Position numbers and translations under genes: made by a program. Shown here in pieces: positions 18,017 through 27,873 of a stretch of 64,000 nt of DNA (position 1 is the stretch's first letter; the number at the start of each line of letters is the position of its first letter). The notes below the pieces were generated by a model. That model was given only the letters and a program-made list of their open reading frames with translations, did no database searches and was not told where the DNA came from. The stretch comes from Atlantibacter hermannii (GTDB lineage Bacteria > Pseudomonadota > Gammaproteobacteria > Enterobacterales > Enterobacteriaceae), in NCBI RefSeq assembly GCF_009907385.1, contig NZ_JAAATR010000026.1, positions 88,853-152,852 of the forward strand, given 5' to 3'.

Positions 18017-19657
18017 ATGGCAATTCATAACCGTGCAGGGCAGCCTGCACAACAGCGTGATTTGATTAATGTTGCCCAACTCACCGCACAGTATTACGTG
18101 CTGAAACCGCAGCCGGGGAACAGCGAGCATGCGGTGAAATTCGGGACTTCCGGCCATCGCGGCAGCGCGGCGCGCCACAGCTTTAACGAGCCGCATATTC
18201 TGGCGATCGCGCAGGCTATCGCCGAAGAGCGCGCTAAGAACGGCGTGACTGGCCCTTGCTATGTAGGTAAAGACACGCACGCGCTTTCCGAACCGGCATT
18301 TATCTCGGTGCTGGAAGTGCTGGCTGCCAACGGCGTGGATGTGATTGTTCAGGAAGATAACGGTTATACCCCGACGCCGGCTGTGTCCAACGCGATTCTG
18401 GTGCACAACCGCCAGGGCGGAAAGCAGGCTGATGGGATTGTCATCACGCCGTCCCATAACCCGCCGGAAGATGGCGGCATCAAATACAATCCGCCTAACG
18501 GTGGCCCGGCAGACACCAACGTCACCAAAGTGGTGGAGGATCGTGCCAACGCCCTGCTGGCAGAGGGCCTGGCGTCGGTGAAACGCGTTTCGCTGGATGA
18601 AGCCTGGGCGAGCGGCCACATTACCGCCAAAGATCTGGTGCAGCCGTTTGTTGAAGGGCTGGCGGATATCGTCGACATGGCGGCCATTCAAAAAGCGGGC
18701 CTGACGCTGGGCGTCGATCCGCTGGGCGGTTCCGGTATCGATTACTGGAAACGCATCGCGGCGCACTACAACTTAAATCTGACCATCGTTAACGATCACG
18801 TCGATCAAACCTTCCGCTTTATGCACCTGGATAAAGACGGCGCGATCCGCATGGACTGCTCGTCCGAATGCGCGATGGCGGGCCTGCTGGCGCTGCGTGA
18901 CAAATTCGATCTGGCGTTTGCCAACGATCCGGATTACGACCGTCACGGTATCGTTACGCCGGCAGGGTTGATGAATCCTAACCATTACCTGGCCGTGGCG
19001 ATTAACTATCTGTTCCAGCATCGTCCGCAGTGGGGCAAAGACGTCGCGGTGGGTAAAACCCTGGTGTCTTCCGCGATGATCGACCGCGTGGTCAACGATC
19101 TGGGCCGCAAACTGGTTGAAGTGCCGGTGGGCTTTAAATGGTTTGTTGATGGCCTGTTTGACGGCAGCTTCGGCTTCGGCGGCGAAGAGAGCGCGGGCGC
19201 TTCGTTCCTGCGCTTCGACGGCACCCCGTGGTCCACCGATAAAGACGGCATCATCATGTGTCTGCTGGCGGCAGAAATCACTGCCGTCACCGGTAAAAAC
19301 CCGCAGCAACATTATGACGAGCTGGCTAAACGCTTCGGCGCGCCGAGCTACAACCGTTTACAGGCGTCCGCGACCTCCGCGCAGAAAGCCGCGCTGTCTA
19401 AACTCTCTCCGGAGATGGTCAGCGCCAGCACCCTGGCAGGCGATCCGATCACTGCGCGCTTAACCGCTGCGCCGGGCAATGGCGCATCGATTGGCGGCCT
19501 GAAGGTGATGACCGACAACGGCTGGTTCGCGGCGCGTCCGTCCGGCACCGAAGATGCCTACAAAATTTACTGCGAAAGCTTCCTGGGCGCGGAACACCGT
19601 GCGCAGATTGAGAAGGAAGCGGTAGAGATTGTCAGCGAAGTACTGAAAAACGCCTGA
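18017..19657 (+). CDS. pgm: Phosphoglucomutase (alpha-D-glucose-specific)
   Basis: Interconverts glucose-1-P and glucose-6-P, linking glycolysis to glycogen, trehalose and envelope sugars. The phospho-Ser is in [11 protein letters not shown] (about residue 146). The metal-binding DPDYDRHG is near residue 300, the sugar loop GEESAG near 395 and the phosphate loop [11 protein letters not shown] near 510. The 546 residues match E. coli. The start at 18017 (MAIHNRAGQ) is preceded by AGGA. Probably cotranscribed with seqA. Confidence 0.97.
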   Translation: MAIHNRAGQPAQQRDLINVAQLTAQYYVLKPQPGNSEHAVKFGTSGHRGSAARHSFNEPHILAIAQAIAEERAKNGVTGPCYVGKDTHALSEPAFISVLEVLAANGVDVIVQEDNGYTPTPAVSNAILVHNRQGGKQADGIVITPSHNPPEDGGIKYNPPNGGPADTNVTKVVEDRANALLAEGLASVKRVSLDEAWASGHITAKDLVQPFVEGLADIVDMAAIQKAGLTLGVDPLGGSGIDYWKRIAAHYNLNLTIVNDHVDQTFRFMHLDKDGAIRMDCSSECAMAGLLALRDKFDLAFANDPDYDRHGIVTPAGLMNPNHYLAVAINYLFQHRPQWGKDVAVGKTLVSSAMIDRVVNDLGRKLVEVPVGFKWFVDGLFDGSFGFGGEESAGASFLRFDGTPWSTDKDGIIMCLLAAEITAVTGKNPQQHYDELAKRFGAPSYNRLQASATSAQKAALSKLSPEMVSASTLAGDPITARLTAAPGNGASIGGLKVMTDNGWFAARPSGTEDAYKIYCESFLGAEHRAQIEKEAVEIVSEVLKNA

Positions 19658-19668
19658 TAACGTTTAAA

Positions 19669-19696
19669 GAAAAAGGGAGCCTCGGCTCCCTTTTTT
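19669..19696. terminator. Bidirectional terminator between pgm and potE
   Basis: AAAAAGGGAGC / GCTCCCTTTTT with loop CTCG has T runs on both strands and separates two convergent transcripts. Confidence 0.85.
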
Positions 19697-19712
19697 ACTG
19701 CTGCGTTTTCGG

Positions 19713-21026
19713 TTAACCGTGTTTGTTAGTCAATTCAAAGCGCGGTGATACCAGCCCGTACAGCGTCCAGCCCATAAAGGTCACAATAGCGCCATACAGC
19801 ATCGCTTCGGAACCGGAAGAGTAGAGCGCGTAGAAGCTGTAAATCGCCCCAACCAGCGCCACGAAGTTCGCCATTTTCGCTTTGCTCGGATCGACCTTCG
19901 CCACTTTCTGGATAATCACCAGCGCCGCCATCGACAGGATGTACGGAATGATGTTAGTGACAACCGCCAGGTTTACCAGCACGTTGAACTGGTTATTCAG
20001 CGACGGGCTGATGGTCATCAGCGCCAGTACGCTCTGGAAAATCACAATCGTCAGCATGCCCTTAACCGGCGCGTCGGCTTTCGACACCTTCGAGAAGATT
20101 TTCGGGAAATAACCTTCATCCGCCGAGGATTTAAACACCTGGGCAATCGTAAACTGCCAGCCGAGCAGCGAGCCGCAGCAGGACATCACCATCAGGCCCA
20201 TGATCACTTTACCCACGGTAGGGGTGAACATTTGCGCGAAGGCCAGCCCGAACGGCGCGGTGGAGTTCGCCAGATCCATATTCGGCACAATCCCGGCGAT
20301 CACGTTGGTCGAGACGATGTAGATCACCGCCGCGCCCAGCGTCCCGCCCAGTACCGCAATCGGCACGTTGCGTTCCGGGTTTTCCACCACTTCGGTATTG
20401 GCGCAGGCGGATTCCAGCCCTAAAAATGCCCACAGCGTCATGGCGATGGACGAGCCCACAGCGTCAAAGAACGGCACGTTGTGCGGGTTCCAGGATTCGG
20501 CGTACATCGACGGGCTGAACCAGAACCAGCCAATCACCGACAGACCGACCACCGGAATGATCACGCCCCACACGGTAATACCGCTGAGTTGCCCGGTGAT
20601 GCGCGCGCCGCCAAAGTTAGCGACAGTGCAAATCCACAATACGCAAATGGTGGCGATGCCAATCTGCACCGGGCTCAGCGTCGCGCCGAACAGCTCGCTG
20701 CCGTAACCGACGGCGGAAATCGCAATCGCCACGTTGGCGATCAGCAGCGATACCCCGTAGGTGTAGTTGGCCATAAAGTTGCCGGATTTACCGAACGCGT
20801 ACTCGGCATACCCGCCCATGCCACCCGATTTACGGCTGAACATCCCGCACTTGGCAAACGCCCAGGCCAGCGCCATCGATCCTAACGCCGTCACCAGCCA
20901 GGAGATAATCGAGATCGTCCCCACTTCGGCCAGTTTGGTCGGCAGCATGATGATGCCGGAGCCCATCATGTTCACCATCGTCAATATTGTGAGCGGCACC
21001 ACGCCCATCTTATTGGATTTACTCAT
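19713..21026 (-). CDS. potE: Putrescine/ornithine antiporter PotE
   Basis: Inner-membrane APC-family transporter that exchanges external ornithine for internal putrescine, completing the decarboxylase-antiporter acid-stress pair with SpeF. About 12 membrane segments are evident. The family signature GSGIIMLPTKLAEVG is near residue 20 and GLESACANTEVVENPERN near 205. The 437 residues compare with 439 in E. coli. The start at 21026 (MSKSNKMG) overlaps the speF stop as ATGA, and the Shine-Dalgarno AGGAAA lies inside speF, which indicates translational coupling. Confidence 0.96.
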   Translation of the reverse strand: MSKSNKMGVVPLTILTMVNMMGSGIIMLPTKLAEVGTISIISWLVTALGSMALAWAFAKCGMFSRKSGGMGGYAEYAFGKSGNFMANYTYGVSLLIANVAIAISAVGYGSELFGATLSPVQIGIATICVLWICTVANFGGARITGQLSGITVWGVIIPVVGLSVIGWFWFSPSMYAESWNPHNVPFFDAVGSSIAMTLWAFLGLESACANTEVVENPERNVPIAVLGGTLGAAVIYIVSTNVIAGIVPNMDLANSTAPFGLAFAQMFTPTVGKVIMGLMVMSCCGSLLGWQFTIAQVFKSSADEGYFPKIFSKVSKADAPVKGMLTIVIFQSVLALMTISPSLNNQFNVLVNLAVVTNIIPYILSMAALVIIQKVAKVDPSKAKMANFVALVGAIYSFYALYSSGSEAMLYGAIVTFMGWTLYGLVSPRFELTNKHG

Positions 21027-23221
21027 AATCTGATTTCCTTTTGTGCTGACGCTTTCACCACGGCCTGCTTGATAACGTGGCACCACACCTGTTTACGACC
21101 GTCCTGCTCCTCGACATACACGCCCTGCAGTTCCGGCGCGAAGCCCGGCAGCAGGTTGATGCCTTCCTCCAGCGCCTGGAAGTAGCGCAGCACCGCGCCG
21201 CCCCAGATTTCGCCCGGGACCACGCACAGTACGCCCGGCGGGTAAGGCAGCGCGCCTTCCGCCGCCACGCGTCCTTCCGCATCGCTGAGTTTCACCAGTT
21301 CGGTTTGCCCACGGATAAAGGCGTAGTTAGCGTCCTGCGGGTTCATCACCACGCGCGGGAAGTACGCTTTACGGAACATTTCTTTCTGAAGCTGCTTCAC
21401 ATTGTGGCTGGCGTAGAAGTCATGCATTTCCTGGCACAGCTGACGCAGGGTGTACTCGCCGTAGCGATCCTGATGCTGTTTCCAGAGCGACGGCAGCACT
21501 TCACTCAACGGCGCGTCGTGCTCCAGTAACTGCTCGAAACGTACCAGCAGCGCGACCAGCTGTTGCATTTTGCCCATCTCTTCAGCCGGGGTGAGCAGGA
21601 ACAGGATCGAGTTGAGGTCGCATTTCTCCGGCACCACGCCGTTTTCACGCAGGAAGTTGGCAAGAATGGTGGCCGGTACGCCAAAGGTGTCGTACTCGCC
21701 GGTGGCGGCATTGATGCCCGGGGTGGTCAGCAGCAGTTTGCAGGGGTCGACGAAATACTGATGCTCCGCATAGCCTTCAAACGCATGCCATTTGTCGCCG
21801 GGAACAAAGTGGAAGAAGCGCAGATCGCGGGCGATCTGTTGGGTATCCCAGCTTTCCCACGCTTTGCCGTCAACGGTCGCGGGGACGAACGGACGGATAT
21901 GGTGGCAGTTATTGAGGATCAGCTTACGGGTGTCGATACCCACTTCCACGCAGTTCATCCACATTTGCTTGCCGCCTTCGCCTTCATGCATCCGGGCGTT
22001 AACGTCCAGCGCAGCAAACAGCGGATAGAAAGGGCTGGTGGAGGCGTGCATCATAAACGCGTTGTTCATGCGCTTATGGGAAACATAGCGATCCTGCCCT
22101 TTGATATGGCTGTCTTTTTTATGGATTTGCGAAGTCTGGGAGAACCCGGCCTGCTGTTTATGCACCGACTGCGTCACCAGGATACCCGGATCGTTTTCGG
22201 TCAGTTCCAGCAGCAGCGGCGAACAGTCCGCCATCATGGGGATAAACTGCTCATAGCCCACCCACGCCGAGTCGAACAGGATGTAGTCACACAGGTGACC
22301 AATCTTATCCACCACCTGGCGCGCGTTATAAATGGTGCCGTCGTAGGTGCCTAACTGGATCACCGCCAGGCGGAACGGACGAGCGTCCTGAGCACGGTCG
22401 GCGGCCACTTCGCGGATGCAGTCGCGCAGATAGCGTTCTTCGAAGCAGTGAGCGTCAATCCCGCCGATAAAGCCATACGGGTTACGCGCCGTTTCCAGAT
22501 AAACCGGCGTCGCACCGGCTTGCAGCAGCGCGCCGTGGTGGTTCGACTTATGGTTGTTGCGGTCGAACAGCACCAGGTCGCCCGGCGCCAGCAGCGCATT
22601 CAGCACCACTTTGTTGGAGGAAGACGTGCCGTTGAGCACAAAGTACGTTTTATCAGCATTAAACACTTTGGCAGCATGTTTTTGTGCCGTGCACGGCGCG
22701 CCTTCGTGGATCAGCAAATCGCCCATCGCCACGTCCGCATTACATAAATCAGAGCGGAACAGGGTTTCGCCAAAGAAGTTCACGAACTGATTGCCCGTCG
22801 GGTGACGGCGGAAGAACTGCCCCCCCTGGTGGCCGGGGCAATCAAACGCGCTGTTGCCTTGTTTAACGTAATCAACGAGGGCGCGGAAGAACGGCGGTTT
22901 CAGGCTGGTTTCGTATTTCGCTGCGGCGGCCTCAAGCTGGCGGCCATAGAATTCTGAACGAGACTCGCTGATTTCAAACACGCCGTTGATACGCGCTAAC
23001 CAGTGTTCGGGCACGCGTTCATTATTATGGGTCGCAATAAAAATCGGCAGACCAAAACCGGTACGCTCGATTTTATCAATAATACCGTTATCGATATCGG
23101 CCAGCGCCACGACGGCGGCAGCGATATCAATAAAATCGGTATCCATAATTGAAACGACTTCCCGTTGAGTATTAACGCAGTCCGGACAGATGCGGCTAAC
23201 CGCAATTTTTAACTTTTGCAT
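21023..23221 (-). CDS. speF: Inducible ornithine decarboxylase SpeF
   Basis: PLP enzyme converting ornithine to putrescine and CO2 while consuming a proton. The N-terminal wing domain covers about residues 1-105. The PLP-binding Lys is in SVHKQQAGFSQTSQIHKK (about residue 350), followed by the C-terminal domain. The 732 residues match E. coli. The start at 23221 (MQKLKIAVS) has AGGA at 6 nt; the in-frame ATG 27 bp upstream lacks family support. Expression is controlled by the leader peptide SpeFL located 270 bp upstream. The first gene of speF-potE. Confidence 0.97.
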   Translation of the reverse strand: MQKLKIAVSRICPDCVNTQREVVSIMDTDFIDIAAAVVALADIDNGIIDKIERTGFGLPIFIATHNNERVPEHWLARINGVFEISESRSEFYGRQLEAAAAKYETSLKPPFFRALVDYVKQGNSAFDCPGHQGGQFFRRHPTGNQFVNFFGETLFRSDLCNADVAMGDLLIHEGAPCTAQKHAAKVFNADKTYFVLNGTSSSNKVVLNALLAPGDLVLFDRNNHKSNHHGALLQAGATPVYLETARNPYGFIGGIDAHCFEERYLRDCIREVAADRAQDARPFRLAVIQLGTYDGTIYNARQVVDKIGHLCDYILFDSAWVGYEQFIPMMADCSPLLLELTENDPGILVTQSVHKQQAGFSQTSQIHKKDSHIKGQDRYVSHKRMNNAFMMHASTSPFYPLFAALDVNARMHEGEGGKQMWMNCVEVGIDTRKLILNNCHHIRPFVPATVDGKAWESWDTQQIARDLRFFHFVPGDKWHAFEGYAEHQYFVDPCKLLLTTPGINAATGEYDTFGVPATILANFLRENGVVPEKCDLNSILFLLTPAEEMGKMQQLVALLVRFEQLLEHDAPLSEVLPSLWKQHQDRYGEYTLRQLCQEMHDFYASHNVKQLQKEMFRKAYFPRVVMNPQDANYAFIRGQTELVKLSDAEGRVAAEGALPYPPGVLCVVPGEIWGGAVLRYFQALEEGINLLPGFAPELQGVYVEEQDGRKQVWCHVIKQAVVKASAQKEIRL

Positions 23222-23490
23222 GGTGATCCTGAAATTTAAGCAATACATTCCCGCAATTTCTTTATTGAAGAAATTGAGTGGTGCCGGAAATTAAGCAAAG
23301 GAATATCGTGCAGCCAAACGGCAGCAAAATAATCGACGCTATTTTTTAGGATGAATAAAGCCCGTCAATCCGGCGATTGAAGTAAATAATTGGCTTTATC
23401 AGAGATCAGACGCGAGCGCGCGCAGGCATTAAAACCCAAAAGCAAAGGGTATGAAGAGGCCTGTGCTACGGCGCACCTGCCAGGACGTGA

Positions 23491-23595
23491 CTATCGGGCG
23501 TTGAAGAAGTGAAAATCGAAGCTATTACGATGGGCAAACATCATTATATGTGTGGTTCGCCTTATATGCGGCATTAACCGGTTGTTGTTTTCCAT
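23491..23595 (-). CDS. speFL: Ornithine-sensing leader peptide SpeFL
   Basis: A 34-codon ORF encoding MENNNRLMPHIRRTTHIMMF followed by AHRNSFDFHFFNAR. It matches E. coli SpeFL apart from a few residues (N5/R6/L7 and M19, from memory). In E. coli the nascent peptide captures ornithine in the ribosome exit tunnel and stalls the ribosome near the C-terminus; this prevents Rho-dependent termination in the leader and switches on speF. The His/Phe/Asn/Arg-rich arrest end is intact. AAAGGA lies 7 nt before the ATG. The 270-bp leader between this stop and speF is where termination would act; I see no strong intrinsic terminator there. Confidence 0.9.
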   Translation of the reverse strand: MENNNRLMPHIRRTTHIMMFAHRNSFDFHFFNAR

Positions 23596-24068
23596 AATTA
23601 AATCCTTTTCAAAATAAAGGCGGGGCTATTTTAGCTCTGGAAAAAGGATAAACCGTGATGAGTATCAATAAAATGATTGAGTTTCACTACATATACGCAT
23701 CAGGACAAATTAATACAGAGTATTCCACTGCAATTTACCTGCGTTATTAGTGGATGTGTTTGTGTAACAATCTTTGGTGAGTTTATTTAACAAGCCCTGA
23801 CTGATCTGAGTTAAGGAATGAATTAACCGAGTGGTTAATTATTCGTTATAACGTTTTTGTTATTCAGATTTATTCACCCGGAGTGGATTGAAGAGACATA
23901 ATTACACTACTGCAAAAGAACAGTGTGAAGGGTAAGCGAGGCGGCGCTGGGGATGCATAAAAATGCAGAGTAATAACGGGTAAACACAATTATTTATCAC
24001 CGCAGCAAAAATAATGAAAATCAGTTTCAGCCGCTTTTTATTAACAAATTACCGCCTCAGAAACAGGT
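23596..24068. other. AT-rich intergenic region upstream of speFL
   Basis: About 470 bp without a supported gene. It should contain the speF promoter, transcribed on the minus strand. A perfect palindrome AATTAACCGAGTGGTTAATT (8-bp arms, GAGT centre) sits at 23821-23840 and could be an operator. No terminator for the lipoprotein gene that ends at 24069 is obvious. Confidence 0.4.
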
Positions 24069-24485
24069 TTATCGGGGGATTAAATCAACGATAAGCCCCT
24101 GTTGCAGGCGATCGACCAGAGCGGCAGGCGGTGGGGGAAGGGTATGCAGCGATGTGGCGGCCATCATCACACGCTCGCACCAGTTTTCATCACCTCCCAC
24201 GCGCGCCACGTCCAGAACGGTGCCGTCTCCGTCCGCCGCAATGCGTAAGGTGCACAACTTGCCTGCCCAGGGACGGGTGTCGCCTGCTCTGGCGTAAATC
24301 TCTTCAATAATGTTTCGCGCATAATCTTCATCGTTGGGCGCATTCCGCTGGCCGACCGGGAACGACAGGCCTGCGCCGACCCCTACGCCTGGCGAGCCCG
24401 TTCCCACGCCCAGGCCGAGTTGCGTGCCGGTACAGGCGCAAAGCGTTAACGCGACAACCGACAAGGTGAGGATCTTGTTCATCAT
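24069..24485 (-). CDS. Lipoprotein with a TolA C-terminal-like domain, downstream of kdpE
   Basis: A 138-residue predicted lipoprotein. The signal peptide ends in lipobox LCAC (Cys18), followed by a Gly-rich stretch (GLGVGTGSPGVGVGAGLSFP) and a domain matching TolA domain III. Shared pattern with TolA of this window: GKxCxLxI, DG(T/S)(V/L), GGDxxxC and a Pro-rich turn before the last helix, including the two Cys at similar spacing. The start lies 27 bp past the kdpE stop on the same strand with no terminator between, so it may be a tail gene of the kdp operon. Function unknown; binding of envelope proteins or colicin/phage N-terminal domains is a possibility only. Confidence 0.75.
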   Translation of the reverse strand: MMNKILTLSVVALTLCACTGTQLGLGVGTGSPGVGVGAGLSFPVGQRNAPNDEDYARNIIEEIYARAGDTRPWAGKLCTLRIAADGDGTVLDVARVGGDENWCERVMMAATSLHTLPPPPAALVDRLQQGLIVDLIPR

Positions 24486-24512
24486 GGATACTCTCGGTAA
24501 TTGCTGTTTTTA

Positions 24513-25190
24513 TTACAGCATAAACCGATAGCCTATGCCTGTTTCAGTGAGCAAATGTCGGGGGCGAGCCGGATCGATTTCCAGTTTCTGGCGCAAATGG
24601 CCCATATAGATGCGCAGATAGTGGCTGTGCTCCACCGCATTCGGCCCCCACACCTGATTTAACAGCTGGCGCTGGGTCAGCACTTTTCCATGATGATTCA
24701 ACAGCACCGCCAGTAACCGAAATTCGATGGGCGTTAGATGGATTTCCTGTCCATCTCGCGTAATGCGCCGCGCCGGGATATCCACGCTGATCCCCGAAAA
24801 GTTACAGGTCGTGTCACCCTCGGGTCTCGACGATTGCCGGCGCAGCGCCACGCGCAGCCGCGCCTGCAACTCGCCAATGCCGAAGGGTTTGCTCAGGTAA
24901 TCGTCAGCGCCCGCGTCCAGCGCGGTGATTTTATCGGTCTCTTCACTGCGCGCCGACAGCACGATAACCGGCGCCTGGCTCCACAGGCGGAACTCATGAA
25001 TAAAGCTGATGCCGTCGCCATCCGGCAGGCCCAGGTCGAGGATCACCAGATCGGGCTTGCGGGTGGCGGCTTCAATCAGCCCGCGCTGCAACGTTTCGGC
25101 GTCGTACACGCGCAGGGAATCCGCTTCCAGCGCGGTGCGCAGAAAACGGCGGATCTCTTTTTCATCTTCAATAATCAGAACGGTAGTCAC
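24513..25190 (-). CDS. kdpE: Response regulator KdpE
   Basis: OmpR-family activator of kdpFABC under potassium limitation. The receiver domain has the acidic pair E8-D9, phospho-Asp52 in VILDLGLPDGDG and Lys of YLSKPFG. The C-terminal winged helix is residues about 125-225 (TPIEFRLLAVLL, HYLRIYMGHLRQKLE). The 225 residues match E. coli. The start overlaps the kdpD stop by 4 nt. Confidence 0.97.
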   Translation of the reverse strand: MTTVLIIEDEKEIRRFLRTALEADSLRVYDAETLQRGLIEAATRKPDLVILDLGLPDGDGISFIHEFRLWSQAPVIVLSARSEETDKITALDAGADDYLSKPFGIGELQARLRVALRRQSSRPEGDTTCNFSGISVDIPARRITRDGQEIHLTPIEFRLLAVLLNHHGKVLTQRQLLNQVWGPNAVEHSHYLRIYMGHLRQKLEIDPARPRHLLTETGIGYRFML

Positions 25191-27871
25191 AGAGCCTCGT
25201 GCATGTCAGCCATATCCGGCGGCGTAGGCAACGGCAACTGAATATGGAAACTGGCGCCGCCTTCGGGACGATTACCGGCGTATATTATCCCGCCGTGGAC
25301 ATCAACAATAGCCTGGCATATTGCCAGCCCAAGCCCAACGCCAGGGATCGCCGATTCCTTATCACCGCGCGAAAATTTTTCGAAAATCGCCTGCTCCTGG
25401 CCGGAAGGAATGCCTGGCCCGGTATCCCACACCTCAATATCCAGCCAGTTGGGCTGCATCTTGCTGCGAATGCCGATCTGCGCCGCGCTGCCGGCATATT
25501 TAACGGCGTTTTCGAGGAGATTGATCAGCACGCGTTCAAACAGCGGGCCATCGACATAAATCAGCTGCAACGGGTTGGGTAGATCCAGCGCAATCTGGCG
25601 TCCGGCCAGGCCGGGTTCCAGCATATTCAGGGCGCTACCCACCACTTCTTCCAGCGTGAGCCATTCGCGTTGCAGATTAAACCCGCCGGACTGAATGCGC
25701 GCCATATCCAGCAGATTATTCACCAGCCGGGTGGTATTCAGCACGTGCTGGCGGATGTCGCTGGCCTGACGGGCATGGGGGGAGCCTTCGCTTGCCAGAT
25801 CGAGGGTTAACATTTCCGCCTGGCCGAACAGCACCGTCAGCGGGGTGCGCAAATCGTGGGACAGCGCCGCCAGCAGGGAGTTACGCAACTGCTCGCGCTC
25901 GCTGGTCAGCCGCGCCTGTTCTTCACTACGCGTCAGGGCCAGGCGTTCCAGCGCGTTCGCCGCCAGGAGCGTAAAGGTTTCCAGCAGGCGCTGCTGCTCG
26001 GGGATCATCAACAAACGCAGATTTGCGGGCTCGACAATCACCAGCCCAACGGTTTTGCCTGCGGCGCGCAGCGGCGCAATCTGATAGGGCACGCCGGGAA
26101 GCGTATCGGTTCCCGCGCCGGCGGGCTGGCCGTTATCAAAACTCCAGCGGGCGATGGCCTCATCCCAGAACGGCGTCACGCTCTCGTCGGGCTGCGGCTT
26201 TAACGCGCCGTGCTCGTTGGGCAACAACAGCTGGCTGCGGGCAAAAAACGTGGCATCGATAAACTGGCTGCTGGTGGCGGCGATATCCTGGGGGGTGCGG
26301 CCCACCGCCAGGGATTTGGATAACTCATACAGTGAACGGGTGCGCTGCTCGCGATAGCGGGCAACCCGCGCCTGGTAACGCACCCCGGCAGTGAGATTAC
26401 CGATAACCAGCCCCACGGTCAGCATCACGCCGAAGGTGAGCAGATACTGCATATCCGACACCGCCAGGGTGCCGCGCGGATTGACGAAAAACAGATCGAA
26501 ACTCAGCACGTTGATAAACGTTGCCAGCACCGACGGCCAGCGCCCGTAGAACAGCGCCACGACCACCACGCCCAGCAGATAGAGCATCACCAGGTTCGCC
26601 GCTTCGAAGGCGATCAGCCAGCGGCTCGCCAGCAGGGTGATGAGCGCACAGAGCGCCAGCGCCACCGCGCAGCCTTTAAGCTGGACGCGCCAGCGCTCGC
26701 TGAAACTGCGGCTATCATCAGTGTTAGCTGTCGGCGGGGCGGGGGCGTCTTCCAGCGCCACCACCAGTACATCCAGATCCGGCGCGTAGCGGTTCAGGCG
26801 ATCGGCAAAAGTATCGCGCCAGAACAGGCGGCGCGGACGTTTGCCAATCACGATTTTGCCGAGATTGTGCTCCCGGGCGTAGCGCGCCACCGCTTTTTCT
26901 TCCGCCGATTCCGCAAGGGTAGCCGTTTGCGCGCCCAGCTCCTGCGCCAGGCTCAGCGCCTGCAAAATGGCGCGACGTTCCGTTTCCGGCAGGCGATGCA
27001 GGCGTGGCGTTTCAACGTAAATGGCGTGCCAGACGCTGCCAAGTTTTGCCGCCAGCCGGGCGGCGGCGCGCACCAGCTTTTCATGGCCGCCGCCGCGCCC
27101 GACGCACAGCAAAATCGCATCCCGGGTGTGCCAGACTTTCTCCTGACCGGGATTATCGCGCCAGGCGCGCATCTGATCGTCCACCCTGTCGGCGGTACGC
27201 CGCAGCGCCAGCTCGCGCAGGGCGATTAAATTGCCTTTACGGAAGAAATGTTCGATGGCGCGTTCCGCCTGGCCCGCGATATAGACTTTGCCTTCATGCA
27301 GCCGCTGGCGCAAATCGTCCGCCGGGAGATCCACCAGCACCACGTCGTCAGCAGCATCGAAAATCGGATCGGGTACGGTTTCGCGCACCTGGATCCCGGT
27401 CACACCGCCCACCACGTCGTTCAGGCTCTCCAGATGCTGAACGTTAACGGTGGTCAGCACATCAATACCTGCCGCCAGCAGCTCTTCCACATCCTGCCAG
27501 CGTTTTGGGTGGCGAGAGCCCGGCGCGTTGCTGTGGGCCAACTCATCCATCAGGATCAGTGCCGGATGGCGCGCCAGCGCGCCGTCCAGGTCAAATTCCG
27601 CCACCAGGCGGCCGCGATGCGCCAGCCGCTTTAACGGCAGCACCGGCAACCCTTCCACCAGCGCGGCGGTTTCCTGGCGACCGTGGGTTTCTACCACGCC
27701 CACCAGCACGTCCAGCCCCTGGGCGTGCAGACGCCGCGCCTCGGTCAGCATGGCGTAGGTTTTACCGACCCCCGCGCACGCGCCGAAGAATATCTTCAGT
27801 TTGCCGCGGTGTTGCCCGCTGGCGCGCGCCAGCAGGCGATCCGGATTGGGGCGCGAGGGCTCCTCAGTCAT
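25187..27871 (-). CDS. kdpD: Sensor histidine kinase KdpD
   Basis: Membrane sensor of potassium limitation and turgor. The N-terminal KdpD domain has Walker A GACAGVGKT (residues 30-38), followed by a USP-like domain, four closely spaced membrane segments at about 400-500 and a GAF-like region. The kinase core has phospho-His672 in LSHDLRTPLT, an N box (LINLLENAVKYA) and G boxes (DTGPGIP, GVGLGLAI). The 894 residues equal E. coli. Located 2 bp after kdpC. Confidence 0.97.
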   Translation of the reverse strand: MTEEPSRPNPDRLLARASGQHRGKLKIFFGACAGVGKTYAMLTEARRLHAQGLDVLVGVVETHGRQETAALVEGLPVLPLKRLAHRGRLVAEFDLDGALARHPALILMDELAHSNAPGSRHPKRWQDVEELLAAGIDVLTTVNVQHLESLNDVVGGVTGIQVRETVPDPIFDAADDVVLVDLPADDLRQRLHEGKVYIAGQAERAIEHFFRKGNLIALRELALRRTADRVDDQMRAWRDNPGQEKVWHTRDAILLCVGRGGGHEKLVRAAARLAAKLGSVWHAIYVETPRLHRLPETERRAILQALSLAQELGAQTATLAESAEEKAVARYAREHNLGKIVIGKRPRRLFWRDTFADRLNRYAPDLDVLVVALEDAPAPPTANTDDSRSFSERWRVQLKGCAVALALCALITLLASRWLIAFEAANLVMLYLLGVVVVALFYGRWPSVLATFINVLSFDLFFVNPRGTLAVSDMQYLLTFGVMLTVGLVIGNLTAGVRYQARVARYREQRTRSLYELSKSLAVGRTPQDIAATSSQFIDATFFARSQLLLPNEHGALKPQPDESVTPFWDEAIARWSFDNGQPAGAGTDTLPGVPYQIAPLRAAGKTVGLVIVEPANLRLLMIPEQQRLLETFTLLAANALERLALTRSEEQARLTSEREQLRNSLLAALSHDLRTPLTVLFGQAEMLTLDLASEGSPHARQASDIRQHVLNTTRLVNNLLDMARIQSGGFNLQREWLTLEEVVGSALNMLEPGLAGRQIALDLPNPLQLIYVDGPLFERVLINLLENAVKYAGSAAQIGIRSKMQPNWLDIEVWDTGPGIPSGQEQAIFEKFSRGDKESAIPGVGLGLAICQAIVDVHGGIIYAGNRPEGGASFHIQLPLPTPPDMADMHEAL

Positions 27872-27873
27872 TT

